Below are positions 1 through 7,284 of a stretch of 51,061 nt of DNA, in pieces. Position numbers and translations under genes: made by a program. Position 1 is the first letter of the stretch. Each line of letters starts with the position of its first letter. The notes below the pieces were generated by a model. That model saw nothing but the letters and a program-made list of their open reading frames with translations. It did not search any database and was not told the DNA's origin. This DNA comes from an uncultured Lentisphaerota bacterium (GTDB taxonomy: Bacteria; Verrucomicrobiota; Kiritimatiellia; CAIQIC01): positions 1-51,061 of the forward strand of contig CAITZM010000040.1 of the NCBI GenBank assembly GCA_903896925.1. Reading direction: 5' to 3'.

Positions 1-32
1 GGCATCGCACAGTTGTACAACTGTGCGATGCC
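1..32. repeat. Perfect 32-nt palindrome (CATCGCACA family, copy 1)
   Basis: The arm GGCATCGCACAGTTGT is followed directly by its exact reverse complement, so all 32 bases are palindromic. A second family member lies at 31730-31759. The window starts inside or at the edge of this element, so its left context is unknown. It could be a terminator hairpin of an upstream gene or a dispersed REP-like repeat. Confidence 0.85.
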
Positions 33-160
33 GGCGGCGGTGCTGACCGCGGGACAGGCGCCGCCGGCCGGGGGGTGTGCCCGGCGCCAATCAAAAGCGG
101 TTCAAGCGGGGTGCGGTTCTGCTAGACTGCCGCGCAAGCGCCGCGGCGCGGGAGTGAACG

Positions 161-1459
161 ATGGACCGATATAATCTGATCAGCTTCGGCAGTCTTTTCG
201 TGTTGATTTTCATCGGCTGGTTGCTTTCCAACAACCGCCGCGTGTTCAACTGGCGTGCGGTGGCGTGGGGCCTGGCGCTGCAACTGTTGTTCGGCGCGTT
301 CATCTTCTTCGTGCCGGCGGGCGCCCAGGTGTTTCTGTGGCTGAACGACGCGCTCACCAAGGTGCTCGACGCCTCGCAGGCGGGCATCAAGTTCTGCTTC
401 GGCCCGCTCGCCTCTCCGCCGGGCCAACCGGGCTCCATCGGCTTCATCCTGGCCCTCCAGGCGCTGCCGACCATCGTCTTCTTCGCGACGCTGATGGACG
501 TGCTCTATTACCTGAAGGTGATGGAATACGTCGTGATGGGCTTCACCAGGCTGTTTTCGAAACTGATGCGCATCAGCGGCGCGGAGTCGCTCAGCACCGC
601 GAGCAACATTTTCGTCGGCATCGAGGCCTCCGTGGTCGTCCGGCCCTACCTGGCCACCATGACCCGCTCGGAGTTGGGGCTCGTGCTGACCTCCGGCTTC
701 GCGACGGTTGCCTCAAGCACGCTGGGCCTCTATGTGATGTTGCTCCACCAGACGTTCCCGACCATTGCGGGGCACCTGATGAGCGCCTCGCTGCTGGGCG
801 CGCCCGCGGCCATCGTCATGTCCAAGCTGCTGTTGCCGGAGACGGAACAGCCCGAGACGCTCGGGAAGATCGTGGCACCGCACTACGAAAGGCCCTCGAG
901 CCTGATCGAGGCCGCGATCAACGGGGCGAACGCTGGCGGACGGCTGGTGATGGGCATCATCGTGCTGTTGCTCGCGTTCCTCGGGCTGATGGAACTGCTG
1001 AACCTCGGCCTCGACGGTGTCGCCGTGCTGGTTGAGAAATTCTGCCATGTCCACTGCAACCTGCGGCTGGAAAACCTGCTCGCCTATGTCTTCTATCCCC
1101 TCGCGCTGCTGATCGGCGTACCGCCAGCCGACGCCTGGGAGGTCGGCCGCCTGCTCGGCATGCGGCTGGTGCTGACCGAGATTCCCGCTTATCAGGAACT
1201 CGCGCGGCTGATGGCGACCGGCGGCCTGCACTACGGGCGCAGCGCGGTGCTGGCGAGCTATGCGCTATGCGGCTTTGCGCACGTCGCCAGCGTCGCGATC
1301 TTCGTCGGCGGCACCGCCGCGCTCGCTCCGAACCAGACGAAGAACCTGGCTGCCGTCGCTTTCCGTGCTTTGCTGGCGGCCACGCTCGCCTGCCTGATGA
1401 TCGCCGCGATCGCCGGCACGTTCTATGGACACGGCGCGCTGGTGCTCACCGTGAAATGA
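161..1459 (+). CDS. Concentrative nucleoside transporter (CNT family)
   Basis: This 432-residue polytopic membrane protein matches the NupC/CNT family in length and signature. Residues around 140-165 read GAESLSTASNIFVG followed by EAS and RPYL, the place of the family's nucleoside- and cation-binding E-A-N-x-F-G motif. Hydrophobic segments run throughout, including the N-terminal ISFGSLFVLIFIGWLL. It is expected to import nucleosides across the inner membrane with Na+ or H+. The ATG at 161 has GGGAG about 8 bases upstream. A weak promoter candidate, TTCAAG (101-106), 16 bases, TAGACT (123-128), lies ahead of it. The gene appears monocistronic; rpmB behind it has its own promoter. Confidence 0.9.
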   Translation: MDRYNLISFGSLFVLIFIGWLLSNNRRVFNWRAVAWGLALQLLFGAFIFFVPAGAQVFLWLNDALTKVLDASQAGIKFCFGPLASPPGQPGSIGFILALQALPTIVFFATLMDVLYYLKVMEYVVMGFTRLFSKLMRISGAESLSTASNIFVGIEASVVVRPYLATMTRSELGLVLTSGFATVASSTLGLYVMLLHQTFPTIAGHLMSASLLGAPAAIVMSKLLLPETEQPETLGKIVAPHYERPSSLIEAAINGANAGGRLVMGIIVLLLAFLGLMELLNLGLDGVAVLVEKFCHVHCNLRLENLLAYVFYPLALLIGVPPADAWEVGRLLGMRLVLTEIPAYQELARLMATGGLHYGRSAVLASYALCGFAHVASVAIFVGGTAALAPNQTKNLAAVAFRALLAATLACLMIAAIAGTFYGHGALVLTVK

Positions 1460-1691
1460 CGGTCCGGGGTTGGTCGCCCTTGGCCGGGGTGACCTTGTGC
1501 AGGGCTGGGGTGGTGGCGTCGCCAGAACCGGGCTGTCTATCGCATGGCCAACGACTTGCACCCGGTCCAGGCGTTTGTGTAGGCCGTCCCAGGCGGTAAA
1601 AGAGCGTGAAAAACGGCCGGTTCCGGTGCCCTCCGCGCCTGCGCGCAGGGCCGGCCACCGTGGGAAACCGCCGATACGGTGACATTTTCAC

Positions 1692-1720
1692 TTGTCGGCA
1701 GGGGGGCGCTTCCGTATAGT
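1692..1720 (+). promoter_or_regulatory. Sigma-70-type promoter for rpmB
   Basis: TTGTCG (1692-1697) and TATAGT (1715-1720) are separated by exactly 17 bases. Transcription would start near 1727, leaving a short leader before the ATG at 1755, with AGGAG at 1743-1747 as ribosome binding site. The 295 bases between the transporter and rpmB otherwise hold no recognisable gene. Confidence 0.6.
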
Positions 1721-1754
1721 CCCCGCGCTTTGGTAGTCAGACAGGAGCAGTGAT

Positions 1755-1982
1755 ATGGCATTCAAGTGTGACATTTGTGGCAAAGGCCCGCGCGCGGGCA
1801 ATCGCATCATCCGGCACGGCCTGGAGAAGAAAAAAGGCGGCATCGGCCTGCATACGACGGGAATCACGGGTCGCCGTTTCCTGCCGAACCTGCAGTCGGT
1901 CCGTTGTCGCGAGGGTGGCTCCGTGCTGACCAAGCGCGTGTGCACGGGTTGTCTCAAGGCTGGTAAGATCACCAAGGCCTGA
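1755..1982 (+). CDS. rpmB: 50S ribosomal protein L28
   Basis: This 75-residue basic protein has the L28 pattern: an N-terminal CDICGKGPRAGN segment, then GITGRRFLPNLQ and a C-terminal KRVCTGCLKAGKI. The two CxxC pairs (C5/C8 and C63/C66) mark the zinc-binding form of L28. It is a structural protein of the large ribosomal subunit. The start is set by AGGAG 8 bases upstream and by the family's usual length. It has its own promoter. A tiny ORF with a ribosome binding site follows 34 bases after its stop. Confidence 0.97.
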   Translation: MAFKCDICGKGPRAGNRIIRHGLEKKKGGIGLHTTGITGRRFLPNLQSVRCREGGSVLTKRVCTGCLKAGKITKA

Positions 1983-2016
1983 CGCCCGCCGCTGCGCTGG
2001 CGTCGGAAGAACCGCC

Positions 2017-2097
2017 ATGGCAGACGCTACCAAAGCCAAGACCGCCAGGAAATCCTTCGGCGAGCCCGCCTTTGTGCTGATCAAGCAGCGCTCCTGA
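2017..2097 (+). CDS. Possible 26-residue basic small protein after rpmB
   Basis: The ATG at 2017 is preceded by GGAAGA (2005-2010) at a usable spacing and opens a 26-codon frame ending in TGA. The peptide begins MADATKAKTARKSF and ends VLIKQRS, so it is rich in Lys and Arg. An imperfect hairpin (GACGCC...GGCGTC, 1981-2004) lies between it and rpmB. I do not recognise a family. It may be a co-transcribed small ribosome-associated protein or a chance frame. The codons look coding-like, but 26 codons is too short to judge. Confidence 0.35.
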   Translation: MADATKAKTARKSFGEPAFVLIKQRS

Positions 2098-2150
2098 ACC
2101 GCGCCACAGGATCCCTCTGTTCAGGTTTCGTCACGTCTGCGAGGCGCCTG

Positions 2151-2537
2151 ATGAAAACCGTTCTCTTTGTACTCCCGGCCCTGCTTCTGGCAGGCTGCAT
2201 GGCGTCCAAGGTGAATCCGTCGGTCACGGAGCGGGAGAAAAAGTATCTCGCTGAATTGCCGCAGTCGCGCAGCCTATCGTGGGGGCCGTGCATGTGCACG
2301 TATCACTTCCTCGCAGACACCGGCGCCGCGGGCGTGCCCATGGTCATCCGGACCCTCGATGGGTTCAGCGGTTCCACCAACATCCAGATGCGCGCGCTCA
2401 TCGTGGATGGCGCGTGGCACTACAGCAAAGGCACCAACACCGTCATCGCGCCGATCATGGATCGCGCCGCCTGCGACCCCGCCCCCGCCGTGCAGGCGGC
2501 GGCCCAGAAATGGTTCGACCAACAGCGCGGAAAATAA
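2151..2537 (+). CDS. Small hypothetical lipoprotein
   Basis: The 128-residue product begins with a lipoprotein signal, MKTVLFVLPALLLAGC, with lipobox LAGC and C16 as the acylation site. The mature part is soluble and contains a Cys cluster (GPCMCTYHF, about residues 46-54) and one later Cys. No family was recognised. It should be anchored in the outer or inner membrane facing the periplasm. GAGG about 10 bases before the ATG supports the start. It lies 53 bases after the small ORF that follows rpmB and may be a separate unit. Confidence 0.75.
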   Translation: MKTVLFVLPALLLAGCMASKVNPSVTEREKKYLAELPQSRSLSWGPCMCTYHFLADTGAAGVPMVIRTLDGFSGSTNIQMRALIVDGAWHYSKGTNTVIAPIMDRAACDPAPAVQAAAQKWFDQQRGK

Positions 2538-2804
2538 TCCGCCACCTCCGATACCCCCTCAGCTCAACCGCTCTTTATTTAAGGAAGCTCTTCCGTCTGC
2601 GAGCACGGGGCAGGGGCGACTCCTCTGGCGGAACTGATCTCTGTAGCGGCGACCTGCGGTCGCCGCCAGCGCTCGCGCCGCTCAAAGATTACCAAGCCGG
2701 GTGCCTGGTGTTCATCAGTGGATGCGGCGTCACGCCACTGGCTGGTCGAGGTTCCGCGCGCACCCCGCTCACTCAACCTTGGCCAATAGACGGCGTGGGG
2801 CCGT
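2538..2804. other. Intergenic region with a hairpin between convergent genes
   Basis: No gene is visible. A perfect 9-bp stem with loop TGC (GCGGCGACC/GGTCGCCGC, 2646-2666) sits between the convergent lipoprotein and DUF4965 genes. It may act as a bidirectional terminator without a T tract, or it may belong to the GC-rich mini-hairpins seen elsewhere in this window. Confidence 0.6.
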
Positions 2805-5360
2805 TCATTTGGCGGCTTCGAGGCGGACAAGACCGGCGTCGATGTACTGGCCGCCGGTGAGCTGGTGGCAGTGGATCGCCAGCAGGTTCTTGCCGGCCTT
2901 CAGCGTCGCCGCGGCGGCGGGGGCGATGTCGAAGGTTTCGTAGTCGGAGAGGTAGCTGGTGGTTTGGACGGCGGGTACGCCGTTGATGAACACCTCGGCG
3001 TCTTCGTCATGATGCATCAGTAACGCGATCTGGCCCGCGGGGAGGCCGGTCAGTTCGAATTCGCGGCGCAGCCAGATGTCGGCGGTTTTCCAGGGTGTGC
3101 GCACGACGGCGCCGGGCGTCTTGGGGGCGCCGAAGCCGGCGATGCCGCTCTTCCAGCCGGCGTCGGCGAAGCCGGGCTTGAACCAGCCGTCGGCGGGTGG
3201 CTGCGTCGTGTATTGCCAGGAAATGTTCCGGTCCTCGCGCGCAGTGGGGACCAGCGTATGCGTCAAGGTGGTCTTGGGCAGCGGCGCCCAGTTGGCGGCC
3301 TTGGCGCGGTCGCGTCCGGCCCACTTGGCCCACACAGCCTTGTCATAGAGCAGCTGCAGGAACACGCCGCCGACGACGGGCCGCGCCGTGAAACCAACTT
3401 TCTTCGCGGTCTTCGTCTGATACCAGTCGGTCATCGGCGAGCGGTCCGGCGTCGTGTTCAGGAAGTTATAAACCGGCCCGCAGAGCGCATCGAAGTCGGC
3501 GCGGTCCTGCGTCAGCGTCGCGGTCCAGAGCGTCCAGTCGAGCTTGGTGTAGTCCTTGCGGCTGTCGAGCGGCAGTCCGTAGGAGTTCTGCGACTGCTTG
3601 TAGAACGCCATGTCCTTGCGGAGCGCCTCGGCAGGCCAGAGGCCGAAGCCGAGGATGCGGTCCCAGACGATGTTGTATTTCTGGCTCCACGAGCCGGGCT
3701 TGTCGAACGCGAGGCGGAAGTGATCGCCGTCGTTGGCCTCGGTGACCCAGCGCGCGGCATATTGCTTGGCGAGCGCCATGAATTCCGAGCTCTTGGCTTT
3801 CTCCCCGCGCAGCTCGCAGAGGCGGGCGAACGAGGCGAGGCCGCAGATGGCCTTCGCGCTCAGGTTCACGTTGTGCGCGAGGTGGCCGGCGAAGTCGTCG
3901 GTGCAGAGCTGGTTCTCCGGGTCGAAGCCCTTGTCCTTGAGGTAGGCGGCCCACTTCTCCAAGACGGGCCAGTACTTCCCGGCGAAGTCCGCGTTGCCGT
4001 CCATCTGCGCCACGGCCGCCAGCAGCACCAAGATGTTGCCGGTCTCCTCGACGGGCATCTGGTTCTTCTCGGTGCGTTCGCCGCCGCCATAGACCTGGCC
4101 GTTGGCCTTTGGATACTGCCCGAGGTCGTGCGGCGCGAACGGCCACGGCCAGCGCGGCGAGGCGGCGTAGTCGAGGTTCTGCACGATGATCGCCTTCGCC
4201 AGCGATGGGCCGAAGAGCAGGAACTGCGGCGCCATCGGATAGATCACGTCCACCGTGCCGATGCAGCCGTTGCTGTGGTTTTCCTTCGGGAAGATCAGCG
4301 GCTGGCCGTTGGCGTCGGCGGCGAGCTTGCCGCCGGCCCACGTCTGGCGGAACGCGAGCGCGCAGATCTGCGCGTACTGCTCGCCGCCGGCCTTCGTCAA
4401 ATCGCTCATCAGCTCGGCGTCGAATTCCGCGCAACGCTTCGCGAGCGCCTCGCGCTGCTGCATTGCCGACTTCAGCAGATCGCCCGCCTCCGCGCCGTTG
4501 CGCCGCCAGTAGGCGCGCAGGTTCTGTTTGAAATATTGGATCGCGAAAATGTCGTCGTAGGCCAGCAGCAGCCAGCGCGACACCGGCTCCGCGCCGACCT
4601 TGAGCCCGCCGAACGAAAGCGCGGCGACCGGCGCCTCGCCTGCCGGCTGTGGCATGGTCATCTTGAACATCGGGAATTCGCCACCAGAACAAAACGCCGT
4701 TCGTCCTGCATCGACTGGAATGATGTGCGGCTTGGCCTGCGTTTCCGGAGCGGCCAGATAGAGGTGCCCCCAATCAATGCGGATATCGTCGCCACGCTTG
4801 GCGAGCACCTGCTGGTCCACCGAGCCGAACTTGATCACCGCCAAAGCGTTCGCGTCTTCGCGCCCCCACTCGACGCGCTGCTTCTGCTCATTCACCACGA
4901 TTTCCGGTGCGGCCTCGAAATAGCACGCCACGTCGTGCTGCTTGCCGTCGGTCGCGCGGAAGTCCCACGTCACGTAGGTCACCGGCCACGACAGCACGTC
5001 GAGGTCGTCCGGCAGCGCCGGCGTCAGGAACGTCAGCGTGAGCGCCACGCCCGCGCCTTCAAACGTGTAGATCGTGCGCGTCGGCAGGACGGAAAGTTTT
5101 TTCTGTTCGAGCGCCGGCAGCTCCTTGGGCTCCGTGCCCATGACGCGGAACGCCTGGCCATCGATGCGGACCAGCGCGGTCAGCCGGTGGGGCTTGCCGG
5201 TCCAGTGCGTCGTGTCGGCGTCGGTCAGCTTGTCGGCCGGCGACCAGATGCTGAAATAGGGGTCGCACGCCACGAGCGGGACCGAGGGCGGCCGCAGCTC
5301 CGCGCCGCCCGCCACCATCGCGCCCACCGCCGCCGCCATCCACCATGCGCACTTTTTCAT
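2805..5360 (-). CDS. Secreted glutaminase-like protein (DUF4964/DUF5127/DUF4965/DUF1793)
   Basis: This 851-residue protein has a Sec signal (MKKCAWWMAAAVGAMVAGGA). The N-terminal domain carries the DUF4964 hallmark RPPSVPLVACDPYFSIWS and a DKLTDADTTHWTG segment. A middle beta domain and the alpha/alpha-barrel DUF4965/DUF1793 region follow, including PFAPHDLGQYPKANGQ and DWTLWTATL. The last 150 residues form a jelly-roll module (DIWLRREFELTG...ALLMHHDEDAEVFING) like those appended to glycosidases. Family members are annotated as glutaminase A, but sequence alone does not fix the substrate and a glycan-related role is equally plausible. It diverges from the M23 gene, with a paired palindrome between them. 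Confidence 0.88.
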   Translation of the reverse strand: MKKCAWWMAAAVGAMVAGGAELRPPSVPLVACDPYFSIWSPADKLTDADTTHWTGKPHRLTALVRIDGQAFRVMGTEPKELPALEQKKLSVLPTRTIYTFEGAGVALTLTFLTPALPDDLDVLSWPVTYVTWDFRATDGKQHDVACYFEAAPEIVVNEQKQRVEWGREDANALAVIKFGSVDQQVLAKRGDDIRIDWGHLYLAAPETQAKPHIIPVDAGRTAFCSGGEFPMFKMTMPQPAGEAPVAALSFGGLKVGAEPVSRWLLLAYDDIFAIQYFKQNLRAYWRRNGAEAGDLLKSAMQQREALAKRCAEFDAELMSDLTKAGGEQYAQICALAFRQTWAGGKLAADANGQPLIFPKENHSNGCIGTVDVIYPMAPQFLLFGPSLAKAIIVQNLDYAASPRWPWPFAPHDLGQYPKANGQVYGGGERTEKNQMPVEETGNILVLLAAVAQMDGNADFAGKYWPVLEKWAAYLKDKGFDPENQLCTDDFAGHLAHNVNLSAKAICGLASFARLCELRGEKAKSSEFMALAKQYAARWVTEANDGDHFRLAFDKPGSWSQKYNIVWDRILGFGLWPAEALRKDMAFYKQSQNSYGLPLDSRKDYTKLDWTLWTATLTQDRADFDALCGPVYNFLNTTPDRSPMTDWYQTKTAKKVGFTARPVVGGVFLQLLYDKAVWAKWAGRDRAKAANWAPLPKTTLTHTLVPTAREDRNISWQYTTQPPADGWFKPGFADAGWKSGIAGFGAPKTPGAVVRTPWKTADIWLRREFELTGLPAGQIALLMHHDEDAEVFINGVPAVQTTSYLSDYETFDIAPAAAATLKAGKNLLAIHCHQLTGGQYIDAGLVRLEAAK

Positions 5361-5427
5361 GAGCTTCTCCCGGTTATGCCGAACGCCGCGCCGTTATAGC
5401 AGACGTCCGTACCCATCGCCGCCGAAA

Positions 5428-5476
5428 TTTTCCAAGCCCTGGAAAACGGACGCATAACTTTCCCAAGGTTTAATAA
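5428..5476. promoter_or_regulatory. Paired TTCCAAGG-type palindromes upstream of the DUF4965 gene
   Basis: TTTTCCAAGCCCTGGAAAA (5428-5446) is an almost perfect palindrome. A degenerate second copy, TTTCCCAAGGTTTAATAA, begins at 5459. Read on the minus strand, towards the DUF4965 gene, the two TTGG cores are 31 bp apart. The same two-box arrangement occurs at 33217-33268 and 46772-46818. It is a candidate operator or structured leader element. Confidence 0.6.
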
Positions 5477-5610
5477 GTTCGCAGGCGCTGCCGAAGTGCA
5501 GGGTACAAACTGAAATTCCACACCTTGCAAGGTGTGGAATTTCGCTTGCTTGGAGGTGGCCCGGAAATTCGGGCTTGGCACCGGCGGTGTGGGGCGTAAA
5601 GTGCGCCGTC

Positions 5611-7068
5611 ATGACCAGATTGTTTACCGGTTTGTTGGGCTGCCTGCTCGCGCCGTCGGTGCTGGCTGTGCCGCTGCCACGCGCGGTGGACCTCAACCTC
5701 GGCGAGACGCAGGAGGTCGAGCTGTCCAGCGGCGCGCAGGTGCGCGTGAAACTGCTGGCGCTCGATGAACAGCGCGACCCGTTGCGCGATGCCGTCCGCG
5801 CGGCGTGCGTGCAGGTCGAAATCAACGGCGTGGCGGGCACGCTGAAATCGGCGAACTACCAGCTGCCGGTCACAGTCGGCGGCGTGCAGGTGGATTGCCC
5901 GGTGACGCGCGGCTACAACGCGAACGCCAACGAGGACAAGTGGGGCCTGCGCAAGGACGCGCGGCTGCGGCTCTGGCCGGCGGGCTCGGCCTGGCTGGAG
6001 CCCGGCACGTTCGGCTACCCGCTCCGGCAGCGCTGGTTCGCCAGCGGCACGCAGATGGCCAACGAGCCGTGCCATGTGGACGGGAGCGACCGGCCCGAGG
6101 TCAAAAAAATCTACTACCACGACGGCCTGGACTTCGGCGGCTGCGAGGGCCAGGTGGAAGTGGTGGCCGCGACGACCGGGCTTGTGGTCTCCGCCGCCGC
6201 GGTGACGCTGCCCGGCTACGAAAACACGCCGGTGCATCAACGCGCCGATGTGGTCTATGTCCTCGACGGCCGCGGCTGGTACTACCGCTACAGCCACCTG
6301 TGCGAGATCGATGCTGCGATCAAGCCGGGCGCCTCCGTGACGCTCGGCCAGCGCATCGGCGTGCTCGGCAAGGAGGGCGGCAGCGGCGGCTGGGCGCACC
6401 TGCACTTCGACATCAAGTGCCGCCAGCCATCCGGTTTGTGGGGCACCCAGGAGGCCTATGCCTTTGTGTGGGAAGCCTATATCCGGCAGCACGCGTCCCG
6501 GCTCATCGCCGTCGCGCGTCCGCACCAGCTCGCCCGGGCTGGCGCCAAGGTCCTGCTCGACGGCCGCAAGAGCTGGAGCGCCGCGGGCAGCATCAGCCGC
6601 TACGACTGGACGTTCGGCGACGGCACCACCGCGACCGGCCCTACGGTCGAACGCAGCTATGCGCGGCCCGGCACCTACAGCGAAATCCTCAAGGTCACCG
6701 ACGCCGCCGGCGCGGTCGCCTACGACTTTGCCGTCGTGCAGATCATCGGCAAGGATACGCCCGGCCAGCTCCCGCCTTCGATCCAGGCCGCCTACGCGCC
6801 GTCGCTCGGCGTACGGGCGGGTGCACCGGTGACGTTCAAGGTGCGCACGTTCCGCACGACGCAGGGCGCGGAGACGTGGGACTTCGGCGATGGCAGCGCG
6901 CCGGTCACCGTCAAGTCCGACGGCTGCGTCAAGACGCTGGCGAAGGACGGCTTTGCCGTCACCGAGCATCGCTTTGCCAGGCCCGGCACCTACCTCGTCC
7001 GCGTCGCGCGCGCCAACGAGCGCGGTGAGCAGGCGGTGGGCCGGCTTGTCGTGGAAGTTGGACCGTGA
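5611..7068 (+). CDS. Secreted M23-family (LytM) metallopeptidase with two PKD domains
   Basis: The frame is open from 5575, but the ATG at 5611 gives a proper signal peptide (MTRLFTGLLGCLLAPSVLA) and is preferred, yielding 485 residues. Around residue 168 the HDGLD segment supplies the HxxxD zinc ligands, and HLHFD near residue 263 supplies the HxH motif, so the LytM zinc site looks complete. Two PKD-like beta domains follow: YDWTFGDGT...YARPGTYSEILKV, then ETWDFGDGS...FARPGTYLVRV. The enzyme probably cuts peptidoglycan cross-bridges or peptides outside the cytoplasm, with the PKD domains as spacers or binding modules. It appears monocistronic. Confidence 0.85.
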   Translation: MTRLFTGLLGCLLAPSVLAVPLPRAVDLNLGETQEVELSSGAQVRVKLLALDEQRDPLRDAVRAACVQVEINGVAGTLKSANYQLPVTVGGVQVDCPVTRGYNANANEDKWGLRKDARLRLWPAGSAWLEPGTFGYPLRQRWFASGTQMANEPCHVDGSDRPEVKKIYYHDGLDFGGCEGQVEVVAATTGLVVSAAAVTLPGYENTPVHQRADVVYVLDGRGWYYRYSHLCEIDAAIKPGASVTLGQRIGVLGKEGGSGGWAHLHFDIKCRQPSGLWGTQEAYAFVWEAYIRQHASRLIAVARPHQLARAGAKVLLDGRKSWSAAGSISRYDWTFGDGTTATGPTVERSYARPGTYSEILKVTDAAGAVAYDFAVVQIIGKDTPGQLPPSIQAAYAPSLGVRAGAPVTFKVRTFRTTQGAETWDFGDGSAPVTVKSDGCVKTLAKDGFAVTEHRFARPGTYLVRVARANERGEQAVGRLVVEVGP

Positions 7069-7151
7069 TCACATTGAGCGACGAGTGGATGGTTGAGATC
7101 GTTTACTTGTTGGCTGAAAACCGCAGTTAAATCTGATTGGCGTATCTGGAG

Positions 7152-7171
7152 CGGCGGCACTCTTGCCGCCG
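7152..7171. repeat. GC-rich mini-hairpin
   Basis: CGGCGGCA, loop CTCT and TGCCGCCG form a perfect 8-bp stem downstream of the M23 gene. A close relative (GCGGCGGCA, TTCC, TGCCGCCGC) lies near 9605-9627 upstream of the cyclase, so this is a small repeat family, not a gene-specific terminator. Confidence 0.65.
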
Positions 7172-7284
7172 TTCCGAGCTGGGCCGATTCTGCCCGGAGG
7201 CGCACAGGTCAGTACCAGATGAAACCAGCCTGTCTGCTCACACTGCGCCTGCGTATGCGAAAACCGCTCTTGGATTGAGGACAG

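Noticed and set aside
3213..5399. Plus-strand frame of 728 codons opposite the DUF4965 gene
   Set aside because: Arg/Val/Leu-rich shadow with no family features. The opposite strand is a clear secreted enzyme.
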